From Bacteroidales bacterium (GTDB taxonomy: Bacteria > Bacteroidota > Bacteroidia > Bacteroidales > P3), in assembly GCA_017480245.1 (NCBI GenBank), contig JAFVBA010000022.1:1-64000 (forward strand): a stretch of 64,000 nt of DNA, given 5' to 3'. This document shows, in pieces, positions 33,996 through 42,576 of this stretch (its first letter is position 1; each line of letters opens with the position of its first letter). A program made the position numbers and the translations under genes. The notes under the pieces are model-generated. The model saw only the letters and a program-made list of their open reading frames with translations, had not been told where the DNA came from and did no database searches.

Positions 33996-34646
33996 TTACA
34001 AACCGCCGCCGGGATTAAGTCCTCCGCCTCCTGGGTTAAGACCACCGCCACCAGGGTTCAGTCCGCCTCCTCCGGGATTAGTACCACCGCCACCAGTGCC
34101 GCCTCCTGTATCTCCGCCAGGATTGTTGCCGCTTCCGGAACCACCGCCTGTATCTCCGCTACCGCCTCCGGTATTTCCTCCGGCAGAGCCACCGGTATTG
34201 CTTCCGCCCGTGCCGCCAGAAGAAGCAGCATTCTTAGTTCCCATCTCCAATATTACTATTTCGTAATAGGAGAACTTACCGTTGTAATTATTTTGCAACA
34301 ACACGTCGGTAGTATTATATACGTTTGCCGTAAAGGAGTAAGAACTGTCGGCTTTATACTCGCCGAACATCTCGGGATTTGTAACAAAATAAACAGCAGT
34401 GTCGGTCTTTCCATCAACAGTGAAGAAATAACTGCCGTCATAGTAAGAGCGGAAATCCTGTTGGTTCGGATTTACGGAAAGAATTGCAAACTTTACTTTC
34501 TCAAATCCTGCTCTTTCTTGAACAAGTTTCGCACATTCCAAACATTTTTCTCCATCTTCCTCGCTACATGACGTCAATCCGACGCCCATACCAAAGAAAA
34601 CGGAAGCCAATGCTGCAAGTTTTAATGATTTTCTTAACGTTTTCAT
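33996..34646 (-). CDS. Lipoprotein with Gly-rich repeat C-terminus
   Basis: A 216-residue protein. The lipobox ends at Cys27 (GVGLTSC) followed by SEEDGE, an acidic surface-export-like signal. Residues about 30-140 form an unrecognised domain (YDGSYFFTVDGKTDTAVYFV, YSFTANVYNTTDVLLQNNYN). Residues about 142-216 are almost wholly Gly, Asn, Ser, Thr and Pro, first irregular (GGTGGSNTGGSAGGNTGGGS), then a tandem GGGGLNP repeat of about three and a half copies up to the stop. The repeat codons vary at third positions while the residues stay the same. The tail may be a flexible spacer or ligand-binding repeat on the surface. Function unknown. Confidence 0.75.
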   Translation of the reverse strand: MKTLRKSLKLAALASVFFGMGVGLTSCSEEDGEKCLECAKLVQERAGFEKVKFAILSVNPNQQDFRSYYDGSYFFTVDGKTDTAVYFVTNPEMFGEYKADSSYSFTANVYNTTDVLLQNNYNGKFSYYEIVILEMGTKNAASSGGTGGSNTGGSAGGNTGGGSGDTGGGSGSGNNPGGDTGGGTGGGGTNPGGGGLNPGGGGLNPGGGGLNPGGGL

Positions 34647-34690
34647 TATCTTTTCTTGTATTTATTACATTCAACCGTAGAATTTGCGTG

Positions 34691-34698
34691 CAAAAATA
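34691..34698 (-). promoter_or_regulatory. -7 box of the Gly-rich lipoprotein gene
   Basis: Minus-strand TATTTTTG matches TAnnTTTG, 45 bases upstream of the ATG at 34646. A -33 element is not clear. Confidence 0.4.
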
Positions 34699-34733
34699 CG
34701 ATAATCTTTCATTCTGACCAAGTTTTTGAACAA

Positions 34734-35384
34734 TTATTTCTGTATTAACAGCGGATATATCTCCTTGTAGAATATGTTTTTCTCTACAATTCTATAGTGG
34801 GGGTGATAATAGTCCCTGTAACTGTACGAATGTACCCAGGCGTACTCACCTTTAGCCAATAAATCCTCTATAAATTGTTTGTCCTGTTGATAGTTCGGTA
34901 AGGAGAGGTTATTGTTTTCAATCCAGTTGATTATTTGATGCCACATATCTTTGAATTGTTCCAAGGAGTACTTATGGGGTAGTTGTGAGGAGCGGATAAA
35001 ACAATCTGCGAGCTTCTCTTTAGATATGTAACCGTGAATAACGGCGGACAGATTCACCCGAATGAAATCTCCGTTCAAACCGACAGGCTCGTAAATGGGG
35101 TATATGTAATTAAATTCCTGAGTTATTTCCCAATCAATGTAAGCAATAACCTTAGAAGTGTCGGAGACAAGGTGTTCAGGGCCGAATATAGATTGAAAAA
35201 AACTTTTGTATAGATCCTGAAGAGTTGAGTAGGGGAAATCTTGCAGATTCTTTCTTACAAAATGTTCCGTCTGCCAGACATCCAACTGTATATTTTTGTC
35301 CGTCGGTTGTGCTTTTAGGGGAAGAAATGCCGCCGACAGTGCAATAAATGCCGTAATGGTGAAAATTTTTCTTGTCTTGTTCAT
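34734..35384 (-). CDS. Hypothetical exported protein with a GPEHL motif
   Basis: A 216-residue protein with a signal peptide (MNKTRKIFTITAFIALSAAFLP, cleaved near LKA). The mature part is mostly helical. Striking stretches are LYKSFFQSIFGPEHLVSDTS, with the F-G-P-E-H-L motif, and VGLNGDFIRVNLSAVIHGYI, then WVHSYSYRDYYHPHYRIVEK, rich in His and Tyr. Similar G-P-E-H-L proteins occur in gut Firmicutes and Bacteroidota, to my recollection, without a known role; I cannot name a domain. His/Glu/Tyr conservation suggests a possible metal or ligand site. It is a single gene between the transporter and the lipoprotein, all on the minus strand. Confidence 0.65.
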   Translation of the reverse strand: MNKTRKIFTITAFIALSAAFLPLKAQPTDKNIQLDVWQTEHFVRKNLQDFPYSTLQDLYKSFFQSIFGPEHLVSDTSKVIAYIDWEITQEFNYIYPIYEPVGLNGDFIRVNLSAVIHGYISKEKLADCFIRSSQLPHKYSLEQFKDMWHQIINWIENNNLSLPNYQQDKQFIEDLLAKGEYAWVHSYSYRDYYHPHYRIVEKNIFYKEIYPLLIQK

Positions 35385-35428
35385 TTTTGTTCTTATATAT
35401 TACAGGTATAAATCTTATATTTTCATAT

Positions 35429-36772
35429 TCAGAATGCGGGCAGGTTGAGGTATAATGTCGGAATCAGCAAAAGCCAACCTAACACTATCATCGCCAATAT
35501 AAACTTCCACGCAAATTTTACCCAACGTGCGTACTCTATCTTCGCCACACTCAGCACCGCAATCAGTACTCCGCTGGTCGGGGTCAGCAAATTCGTAAAG
35601 CCGTCCCCTATATGAAACGCCGTAACCGTACTTTGCAGCGACAAACCCACACTGTTGGAAATCTCGGTGAAGATAGGCATCAACATAGCGGCCTTTGCCG
35701 TGCCGGAAGTGATGACAGCGTTCAACAAAGTCTGGAACACGTACATAACAGACAAGGTCCCCAACTGCGAAGTGCCGCCCAGGGAAGACGTAATGCCTGA
35801 CAAAATCATATCAATAACATTCCCGTCCTCCAAAATCACTATTATTCCGCCCGCAAGTGCCACCACCAACGCCGCCGACAGTATATCCTTGCAACCGTCA
35901 ATAAACATCTTGGCAATAACACTCGGCGACTTGCCGTCAATCAGTCCAGTTACGACCGCCATCGCAAAAAACAGCGCCGCAATCTGTTCAAACTCCCAAT
36001 CAAATGCCGTAACCCCGACAATCAATGCCGCAATCACAACCCCCAAAACTCCCAACACAACTTTTTGCTTCGTATTTTTATTCTCCGTCTTTACTTCTGA
36101 AAAGTCCGAACCTTCCTTTCGAACGGAATCTTCACCATATGCTACATCCTCCGTACTACATACTACATGAGAGTGTGCGTATCTGAGAACGAAAGCAATA
36201 CCGCACGCCGTAAAAATCACCCAGATAACGAAGCGGTACTCTATTCCCGAGAACATTTGCACTCCTGCGATATTTTGGGCTATGCCGAGCGTAAAAGGGT
36301 TTAACATACAGCCTGCGAAACCCAGACCCGCCGCCAAGAAGCACATGCAAATGCCGACGATTTCGTCATAACCCATCTGTTTGCTTAACGGAACCATAAC
36401 CAAGACGAATGCAATCGTTTCTTCACTCATTCCGAATACGGCGCCGAACAGTGAGAAGAGCGTAATCACGATAGCAATTATAAGATTATTTACTCCCAAT
36501 TTGCGCATAAGAGCATACTTCTCCAGATTTTTACATGACTTCAGCAGAAGATGAACTCCCGTTTCTATGGCTTTTGTTTCGTTAAGAATCCAAAAAGCGC
36601 CGCCGATAATAAGGATAAAGGCGATAATGGACGAAGAACGCTTAAAACCTTTGAAAAAAGCGCTGAATATTTGCCAAGTTTGCGGCTCTGCACCGGGCAG
36701 AAACCAGGTTGCAACGGCAGCTAACAAGATAAGAGAGAAAATAATGACGTACGTATGCGGAATTTTCTTCAT
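35429..36772 (-). CDS. YfcC-family (C4-dicarboxylate-like) membrane transporter
   Basis: A 447-residue transporter with about 11-12 membrane helices. Family features are MKKIPHTYVIIFSLILLAAV at the start, FILIIGGAFWILNETKAIET, GAVFGMSEETIAFVLVMVPL, CMLNPFTLGIAQNIAG and GDGFTNLLTPTSGVLIAVLS. The family is linked with peptide, arginine or C4-dicarboxylate uptake; the substrate here is unknown. The central hydrophilic loop (about residues 200-228) contains HVVCSTEDVAYGED, whose DNA at 36137-36168 is a copy of the 32-bp repeat seen elsewhere, so part of this loop is repeat-derived. The promoter box lies at 36834. Confidence 0.85.
   Translation of the reverse strand: MKKIPHTYVIIFSLILLAAVATWFLPGAEPQTWQIFSAFFKGFKRSSSIIAFILIIGGAFWILNETKAIETGVHLLLKSCKNLEKYALMRKLGVNNLIIAIVITLFSLFGAVFGMSEETIAFVLVMVPLSKQMGYDEIVGICMCFLAAGLGFAGCMLNPFTLGIAQNIAGVQMFSGIEYRFVIWVIFTACGIAFVLRYAHSHVVCSTEDVAYGEDSVRKEGSDFSEVKTENKNTKQKVVLGVLGVVIAALIVGVTAFDWEFEQIAALFFAMAVVTGLIDGKSPSVIAKMFIDGCKDILSAALVVALAGGIIVILEDGNVIDMILSGITSSLGGTSQLGTLSVMYVFQTLLNAVITSGTAKAAMLMPIFTEISNSVGLSLQSTVTAFHIGDGFTNLLTPTSGVLIAVLSVAKIEYARWVKFAWKFILAMIVLGWLLLIPTLYLNLPAF
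36137..36168. repeat. 32-bp repeat copy inside the transporter gene
   Basis: ATATGCTACATCCTCCGTAC and onward matches the right-hand repeat at 42982-43013 at about 25 of 32 positions, with both ends conserved. It encodes part of the polar central loop of the transporter and keeps the frame open. Confidence 0.65.
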
Positions 36773-36833
36773 AGTTTTCAGTTTATTTGTAGAATTTCTA
36801 ATTTTTCCTGTAACAGTTTTGATTTATTTGCTG

Positions 36834-36841
36834 CAAAATTA
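36834..36841 (-). promoter_or_regulatory. -7 box of the transporter gene
   Basis: Minus-strand TAATTTTG matches TAnnTTTG, 62 bases upstream of the ATG at 36772. No clear -33 element; the upstream sequence is the composite repeat D. Confidence 0.4.
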
Positions 36842-36847
36842 CAAAAA

Positions 36848-37039
36848 TTTCCCGACGCCGCAACGGGTTTAGGTGATATTTGGGCGTGGAATGGTGTTTT
36901 CCATAAATTTTTTGCCGACGGTTTTCAATTATTTGCCGTCAATTCGTAATTATTTGCCGACAAAGTTAAAACTAAAACCAGTTTTAAGTATTATTAAAAC
37001 CAGGTTTTAATAAAACTCAAACCTGGTTTTAATAATAAA
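36848..37039. repeat. Intergenic composite repeat D (three 22-23 nt palindromic units)
   Basis: Three units AAAACCAGTTTT (36974-36985), AAAACCAGGTTTT (36996-37008) and AAACCTGGTTTT (37019-37030) lie at exactly 22-23 nt spacing. They are preceded by degenerate copies of TTTGCCGAC (three at 36910-36963, weaker ones from 36848). No right-hand arm is seen. It fills most of the 413-base gap between the divergent transporter and HU-like genes; the rest of the gap up to 37185 shows no gene. Confidence 0.75.
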
Positions 37040-37185
37040 ATTATCACTTTTGCGTTATAAAAGAGTACAGGATTTTTCAATATCGGTACGTATTTTTCCG
37101 TCAAGTGCAGCACTTTTCTACTAAAAAGTTAAGTTAAACGGCGGAAAGTAAGATTTGAATTAAGAAAACGTAAAATAAAAGTATT

Positions 37186-37599
37186 ATGCCTATACCTTAT
37201 TATAGAGTAAAACAGCTCGTAAGTATAAACGGGCGGAAGATTGAGCGGTTTTTCTACAGGATTTTGCCTCAAGAGAAAGTTTCTACACGTGAATTGGCAA
37301 AACGTATTAACAAAGGTTCAACTCTGGCGGTCGGAGAGACGGAGTTGGCGCTTCAACAGATAGGTTGGAATCTTATGCAGTTACTGCGCAACGGCCAAAC
37401 AGTTAAACTCAATGACATCGGGACATTTTACCTTACTATGACCACTGCTTCCAAAGAAAATCCGGAAGATTTGACCCACAAAGACATTAAACATATCAAC
37501 ATAAACTTTAAACCCGACAAAGAATTGTTACAAGCCATCAACGAAGAGCCACTGCATTTTGTCGATTTGAATAAAGTTAATTTTGTAAAAGAAGGTTAG
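37186..37599 (+). CDS. HU-related DNA-binding protein, Bacteroidota type
   Basis: A 137-residue protein of the HU-like group found mainly in Bacteroidota. The start MPIPYYRVKQLVSINGRKIE is typical of these proteins, then an HU fold: STRELAKRINKGSTLAVGET, QQIGWNLMQLLRNGQTVKLN, DIGTFYLTMTTASKENPEDL. The C-terminal strand (INFKPDKELLQAI) completes the domain. Such proteins bind DNA with little sequence preference and organise the chromosome; a specific role here is unknown. Its stop overlaps the kdsD stop tail to tail by 4 bases. It is read away from composite repeat D. Confidence 0.85.
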   Translation: MPIPYYRVKQLVSINGRKIERFFYRILPQEKVSTRELAKRINKGSTLAVGETELALQQIGWNLMQLLRNGQTVKLNDIGTFYLTMTTASKENPEDLTHKDIKHININFKPDKELLQAINEEPLHFVDLNKVNFVKEG

Positions 37600-38570
37600 A
37601 TTATTCCCTCTCTTAATAAGTCGTGAAGATGGATTACTCCTAAATAATTATTGTCATTATCCGTTACCAAAAGTTGTGTGATTGAGTTCTCGCGCATAAT
37701 GTTCAACGCCTTGACTGCATAGTCTTCTTCGTGAATTGTCTTCGGATCGGCGGTCATTATAAGGTGCGCAGGACTTTGCATGTTGATATTCTCCTTGTGG
37801 GCGGAGAGAAATCTGCGCAAATCGCCGTCGGTTATTATTCCCGTAACTCTGCTGCCTTCCACAACGGCAGTACATCCCAACCGTTTGGAAGATATTTCCA
37901 ACAAAGCATCACTTAACGGCGTTGAGAAGTCAATCCACGGTTTCTCGTTGGCTTTGTATAAGTCGCTCACTCTTAAATACAATCTCTTGCCTAATGACCC
38001 TCCCGGGTGGTATTTGGCAAAATCGGACGAATTGAAACCTCTTAACCGCAAAAGTGCTATACTCAAAGCGTCGCCGATTACAAGTTGCGCCGTAGTGGAA
38101 CAAGTGGGCGCCAAGTTGTTAGGGTCGGCTTCCTTATCGACATAACTGTTGAGAAAACAGTCGGCATTCTGACCCAAAAAGGAAGATTTTTCGCCGCAGA
38201 TGGCTATGATTTTATTACCGAAGGCTTTGATGAGCGGCAGAAGGACTTTGATTTCGGGCGTGTTGCCGCTTTTGGATATGCAGATGACAACGTCCGAAGG
38301 CTGTATCATTCCCAAATCGCCGTGAATTGCCTCCGCTGCGTGCATAAACAGTGAGGGTGTTCCCGTAGAGTTAAGCGTTGCAACTATTTTGTCCGCCACT
38401 TTTGCCGATTTTCCTATCCCTGTTATGATAACCCTGCCCTTTGAAGCGAAAATTGTCTGCACTGCACGCTCAAAGTCTTCATCTATATACTCCGTAAGAT
38501 GCTCTATTGCCCGTGCTTCCTGCAAAATCGTATCTTTTATGAAAGTTTTTATGTCAAAATTGCTGCTCAT
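37596..38570 (-). CDS. kdsD: Arabinose-5-phosphate isomerase, KpsF/GutQ family
   Basis: A 324-residue enzyme converting ribulose 5-phosphate to arabinose 5-phosphate, the first step of Kdo synthesis for lipopolysaccharide. The N-terminal SIS sugar-isomerase domain shows GRVIITGIGKSAKVADKIVA, NSTGTPSLFMHAAEAIHGDL, DVVICISKSGNTPEIKVLLP and APTCSTTAQLVIGDALSIAL. Two CBS domains follow (about residues 210-265 and 270-322). Length and order are as in E. coli KdsD. It is consistent with other LPS genes here (lptD, lptE, O-antigen ligase). Confidence 0.9.
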   Translation of the reverse strand: MSSNFDIKTFIKDTILQEARAIEHLTEYIDEDFERAVQTIFASKGRVIITGIGKSAKVADKIVATLNSTGTPSLFMHAAEAIHGDLGMIQPSDVVICISKSGNTPEIKVLLPLIKAFGNKIIAICGEKSSFLGQNADCFLNSYVDKEADPNNLAPTCSTTAQLVIGDALSIALLRLRGFNSSDFAKYHPGGSLGKRLYLRVSDLYKANEKPWIDFSTPLSDALLEISSKRLGCTAVVEGSRVTGIITDGDLRRFLSAHKENINMQSPAHLIMTADPKTIHEEDYAVKALNIMRENSITQLLVTDNDNNYLGVIHLHDLLREGII

Positions 38571-38619
38571 ATTGTTTTTTTTATTAATTTTGTTATCGCA
38601 AACGTAAGATTTACGGCTG

Positions 38620-38627
38620 CAAAGTTA
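38620..38627 (-). promoter_or_regulatory. -7 box of kdsD
   Basis: Minus-strand TAACTTTG matches TAnnTTTG, 50 bases before the ATG at 38570. The region is shared with the divergent recQ start at 38652. Confidence 0.45.
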
Positions 38628-38651
38628 CAAACTTTTTAAAAAACAACAGCT

Positions 38652-40880
38652 ATGGACGGACAAATACAAACTTTCACCGATGAATATATAAGGACTGAAT
38701 TACACCGTATATTCGGTTTCTCTACGTTTAAGGGGTATCAACAGGAGGTTATACGGGACTTGTTAGCCCGCCGTAACGTCATGGTTATAATGCCTACGGG
38801 CGGAGGGAAGAGTTTGTGTTACCAATTGCCCGCAATGTTAATGGACGGTATGGCTATAGTGATTTCGCCGCTCATTGCACTGATGAAAAACCAGGTAGAT
38901 GCGATTAGACGCATGCACGGTGAGGATTCGGTGGCGCATTTCTTAAACTCCTCGCTCGGTAAGCACGAGACGATGAGAGTTAAGCAGGATGTGATTGACA
39001 AAAAGACTAAGATGCTTTACATAGCGCCGGAATCCCTTATGAAAGCGGAAAACGTGGAGTTTTTAAAGGATGTTAAACTTTCTTTCGTTGCAATAGACGA
39101 AGCCCATTGTATAAGCGAATGGGGACATGACTTCAGACCTGAATACCGAAGGATAAGGGAAATGATTACCAATATCGGACAACAAATCCCTGTCATTGCC
39201 TTAACTGCCACGGCAACCGAGAAAGTAAGGACGGATATCATCAAAAATTTGGAAATTGAGGACGCTTCTTTGTATATCTCCTCTTTCAACCGTCCTAATC
39301 TCTACTACGAAGTCCGCCCTAAGCCTGAAGATGAGAAGAATTTGATTAAGGAAGTTATCCGTTTTATTAAGAATAACGAGCATAAGAGCGGCATTATTTA
39401 TTGTCTTGCCCGCAAAAAAGTGGAGGAAGTAGCCCAAATTCTGAACATTAACGGGATTAAAGCTCTGCCGTATCATGCCGGCTTGGACGCAAAGCAGCGC
39501 GCAGCCACGCAGGATAAGTTCCTTATGGAAGATATAGATGTAATCGTTGCCACGATAGCATTCGGTATGGGTATAGACAAACCTGACGTACGCTATGTGA
39601 TACATTATGATATGCCAAAGAGCGTCGAAGGATATTATCAAGAAACGGGACGTGCGGGAAGAGACGGCGGTGAAGGCAAATGTATCGCCTTTTATGCCGA
39701 AAAGGACATGAATAAATTTGAGCGGTTCTTGGTCGATAAGACATTAACGGAGCGCGAAGTTGCCGTTCAGCTGATGGAAGCGACGATTTCTTACGCCGAA
39801 AGTTCGGTTTGCCGCCGTACTACGCTGTTGAGTTACTTCGGAGAGCATTATGCACAGGATTCCTGCGGCAATTGCGACAATTGTTTGCATCCTAAGAAGA
39901 AGGTAGAGTCAAAAGAGGACGTCTTGGCTGTGATTGAGTTAGTCGAACAGACCAAACAGATGTTCAAAGCAGACCATTTGATTAATATTCTTATCGGAAA
40001 CGCAAACACTGACGTCAAAACGTGCAGACATCACAAACTGGAACTCTTCGGATTCGGCAAAGATAAAAGCAAATTGCATTGGAAGGCCGTCGTACGTCAG
40101 TGCATCATCGAAGGATTTTTGAAAAAAGACATTGAATCTTTCGGATTATTAAAGTTATTGGACAAGGCGTACGAGTATAAAGAGCATCCGTACGAGATTT
40201 TGGTTCCCGAAGACCACGATTTTTCCAATCCTGATACGTATGACGAGATAGAAAGCATTGCTCCCGGCTCATCTGATACGGGCGGAGACAGTGTTTTGTT
40301 CGCAGTCTTGAAAGATTTGCGCAAGTCCATCGCCAACAAGGAGAAGTTAGCGCCGAATATAATCTTTGAAGAGCGCTCGTTAGTGGATATGACCATACAG
40401 TATCCGACCTCGTTGGAGAAAATGTCGAAGATAATCGGCGTCGGTGAGGCCAAGGCGCGCAGATACGGGCAGCAGTTTTGCGATGTGATAAAGAAATATG
40501 TTGAAGATAACGACATCGTTCCGCCGGAGCAGCTTATCGTCAAAAGTAATGTGGGTACGATAACGGGAATAAAGACCTATATTATCAAAAGCATTGACAA
40601 GAAGATTGATTTTGCAGACATTGCCCGCGGAAAGAATATGACGATGGACGAGTTGTTAGACAGCGTTGAGAGGATTATATCTTTCGGCAACAAATTGGAT
40701 ATTACGTATTATATAAATGAAGTTGTAGAGGAGGAACATCAAGAGGAAATTATGGAATGCTTTAAGGAAATGGAGACAGACGATGTTCAACAAGTGCTGG
40801 AAGAACTCGGCGAAGACGAATATACGGAAGAAGAAGTCCGATTGATGAGGATTTACTTTATTAATAAGTATGGACAATAG
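38652..40880 (+). CDS. recQ: ATP-dependent DNA helicase RecQ
   Basis: A 742-residue superfamily 2 helicase that unwinds 3'-to-5' in recombination repair. Walker A is MPTGGGKSLCYQLP, the DExH box AIDEAHCISEWGHDFRPEY, motif III ALTATAT, motif V ATIAFGMGIDKPDVRYVIHY, and motif VI YYQETGRAGRDGGEGKCIAF. The zinc-binding region has CRRTTLLSYFGEH and CGNCDNCLHP. A winged-helix RQC domain and an HRDC-like segment (MSKIIGVGEAKARRYGQQFC) follow, then a further helical C-terminal domain of about 110 residues as in other Bacteroidota RecQ proteins. Confidence 0.94.
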   Translation: MDGQIQTFTDEYIRTELHRIFGFSTFKGYQQEVIRDLLARRNVMVIMPTGGGKSLCYQLPAMLMDGMAIVISPLIALMKNQVDAIRRMHGEDSVAHFLNSSLGKHETMRVKQDVIDKKTKMLYIAPESLMKAENVEFLKDVKLSFVAIDEAHCISEWGHDFRPEYRRIREMITNIGQQIPVIALTATATEKVRTDIIKNLEIEDASLYISSFNRPNLYYEVRPKPEDEKNLIKEVIRFIKNNEHKSGIIYCLARKKVEEVAQILNINGIKALPYHAGLDAKQRAATQDKFLMEDIDVIVATIAFGMGIDKPDVRYVIHYDMPKSVEGYYQETGRAGRDGGEGKCIAFYAEKDMNKFERFLVDKTLTEREVAVQLMEATISYAESSVCRRTTLLSYFGEHYAQDSCGNCDNCLHPKKKVESKEDVLAVIELVEQTKQMFKADHLINILIGNANTDVKTCRHHKLELFGFGKDKSKLHWKAVVRQCIIEGFLKKDIESFGLLKLLDKAYEYKEHPYEILVPEDHDFSNPDTYDEIESIAPGSSDTGGDSVLFAVLKDLRKSIANKEKLAPNIIFEERSLVDMTIQYPTSLEKMSKIIGVGEAKARRYGQQFCDVIKKYVEDNDIVPPEQLIVKSNVGTITGIKTYIIKSIDKKIDFADIARGKNMTMDELLDSVERIISFGNKLDITYYINEVVEEEHQEEIMECFKEMETDDVQQVLEELGEDEYTEEEVRLMRIYFINKYGQ

Positions 40881-40941
40881 AAAAGATGGTTACAACTGCA
40901 AAAGAAATATAGTTGAATATAATCATAAAAAAATTGCGGAT

Positions 40942-41961
40942 ATGAAAAAGTTGATATTTATTTGGACGTTACTTACTATTATTATATATGGTAATGTCAG
41001 AAGTCAAGAACAATTTGATAACAATAGTTTTGAGACCTGGAACATCTCAAGTGGCTTACCTAAAGGGTGGAATACTCTTTCAATAAGCGTACCTTTCTTA
41101 GAAGATTACCCTCTTTGCAATATTGAAAAGGATAATTCTTCAATTGACGGCAATTATAGCGTCAAACTTACGCCTGCTCCTTTACCTGAGATGCTTACTC
41201 AGTTAGCTGAGCAGTTCGGAATGGGCGAAGGATTAACAGATATGGTTATTCCGTCAGTACTTACCAATGCCAAGGTTAATCTTTCTATGGAGAGTTTGGC
41301 TTCTTTGGGAGATATGTTTCAAGGCGGAGGCGATATGACGGAAACAGATGCTACGCAGTTGTTTTCTTCTTTTGTCAATGCGTTATCTGACGGATTGGTG
41401 TTACCTAAAGGTGATGTTTGGGTAAAGAATATCAACGGTTACTATAAGTTTAGTCCTGAGAGTATGGCAGATAATTTTATGCTTGCGGCATTGATTGTAA
41501 GCGAGGAAGGTAATCAACGGACTGTTGTCGGAGGTGGTGTTTATCAAGAGTCTGCTGCAAGTGAAGAATTTACGCAATTTTCTATTCCTGTTACATATTT
41601 TTCCGACGGCGACGAACTTATTTTCATTGCCTTTGTATCTTCTTTTTCTATGGACAACTCTTCTGCCACTCCTTTATACCTTGACAAGATTACGATAGAG
41701 TATGACGGAGAAGATGTCGCTAATCCTGTTGTTTTGTTCGCAGAAAATGCGGATAATTGGGAAGTTTATCCAAATCCTGCCGTTAATAAAACTTTCAGAT
41801 TAAGCACTCAAAAACCTCAGAGCGTCAAAATATATAATTCTGTCGGAGTTTTTGTAAAGGAAATAACTTCTTATAATCCTCAGAGCGAAATTAAATTGGA
41901 TAAGTCGGGAGTTTATTTTGTTCTGTCGGGCGGAAAAACGGCTAAAATCACTGTTGAATAA
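40942..41961 (+). CDS. T9SS-sorted secreted protein with a carbohydrate-binding-like fold
   Basis: A 339-residue protein. The frame is open from 40870 but the ATG at 40942 (MKKLIFIWTLLTIIIYGNVR) gives a proper signal peptide. The mature N-terminus reads FDNNSFETWNISSGLPKGWN, and the domain to about residue 260 has the jelly-roll pattern of secreted cargo of this type (PEMLTQLAEQFG..., GGGVYQESAASEEFTQFSIP, FSDGDELIFIAFVSSFSMDN). A type A T9SS sorting domain ends it: EVYPNPAVNKTFRLS, IYNSVGVFVKEITS, SGVYFVLSGGKTAKITVE. No catalytic residues recognised. It follows recQ with a 61-base gap. Confidence 0.82.
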   Translation: MKKLIFIWTLLTIIIYGNVRSQEQFDNNSFETWNISSGLPKGWNTLSISVPFLEDYPLCNIEKDNSSIDGNYSVKLTPAPLPEMLTQLAEQFGMGEGLTDMVIPSVLTNAKVNLSMESLASLGDMFQGGGDMTETDATQLFSSFVNALSDGLVLPKGDVWVKNINGYYKFSPESMADNFMLAALIVSEEGNQRTVVGGGVYQESAASEEFTQFSIPVTYFSDGDELIFIAFVSSFSMDNSSATPLYLDKITIEYDGEDVANPVVLFAENADNWEVYPNPAVNKTFRLSTQKPQSVKIYNSVGVFVKEITSYNPQSEIKLDKSGVYFVLSGGKTAKITVE

Positions 41962-42002
41962 TCTATAAATAAGTGTTAAATTTAATGAAGATTCAATTCC
42001 TG

Positions 42003-42088
42003 AAAATAAAGTGGCACTTCAGTAAATTCTTTTTTGAAAAGAGTAAAATGTTTTCTGAAAAGAATTTCGTGAATCGGCACTTTATTTT
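42003..42088 (+). repeat. 86-bp inverted-repeat element, copy 2, overlapping the lptE start
   Basis: Same length and orientation as the copy at 27020-27105, differing at about seven of 86 positions. The right end (AATCGGCACTTTATTTT) is nearly unchanged; the left end is more degraded (GGCACTTC). It contains the ATG at 42048 used for lptE. Confidence 0.85.
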
Positions 42089-42572
42089 ACTGCTTGCAAC
42101 ATTCTTGTTTTTAAACTCTTGTGTTGGGGGATATTCTTTCACGGGGGCATCCATCAATGCTGAAACAAAAACTTTCCATGTAGAGAATTTTATCAACAGA
42201 GCAAGTATTGTTCAACCTATATTGTCTTCTGAATTGACATACGCCTTGATTAATAAAATCCGTTCAGGCACTTCGCTTAACGAAACCGAAGATGAAGCCG
42301 ATGCAGTCTTCACCGGTACGATTACTTCCTACCGAGTGTCGCCTACTGCCATATCTTCCAATGACCAAGCTGCCAAAAACCGCCTTACCATCACCGTTAA
42401 AGTCAAATATACCAACAGAACGGACAGCAAAAGCAATTTTGAAGAGAGTTTTACGCGTTATAAGGATTATGACGCCTCACTCTCGCTTTCCGCAGTGGAA
42501 GAAGCATTAATCAAAGAGATAAATGAAGAACTTGTTGATGATATCTTTAATAAAGCATTCGTAAATTGGTGA
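42048..42572 (+). CDS. lptE: LPS-assembly lipoprotein LptE
   Basis: A 174-residue lipoprotein partner of LptD. The frame is open from 41973; I chose the ATG at 42048, which gives a normal lipoprotein signal peptide: basic n-region (MFSEKNFVNR), hydrophobic core (HFILLLATFLFLN) and lipobox at Cys25 followed by VGGYSFTGAS. The C-G/V-x-Y-S-F-x-G-x-S start is characteristic of Bacteroidota LptE. The body (TKTFHVENFINRASIVQPIL, DEADAVFTGTITSYRVSPTA, NRLTITVKVKYTNR) fits the family. The first about 13 codons are encoded by the 86-bp repeat, so the element supplies the start and n-region. Confidence 0.83.
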   Translation: MFSEKNFVNRHFILLLATFLFLNSCVGGYSFTGASINAETKTFHVENFINRASIVQPILSSELTYALINKIRSGTSLNETEDEADAVFTGTITSYRVSPTAISSNDQAAKNRLTITVKVKYTNRTDSKSNFEESFTRYKDYDASLSLSAVEEALIKEINEELVDDIFNKAFVNW

Positions 42573-42576
42573 TTTC

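Noticed and set aside
41973-42047. Upstream start of lptE
   Set aside because: The extra 25 codons are repeat sequence and would place a charged stretch before the signal peptide; the ATG at 42048 gives a normal lipoprotein signal.
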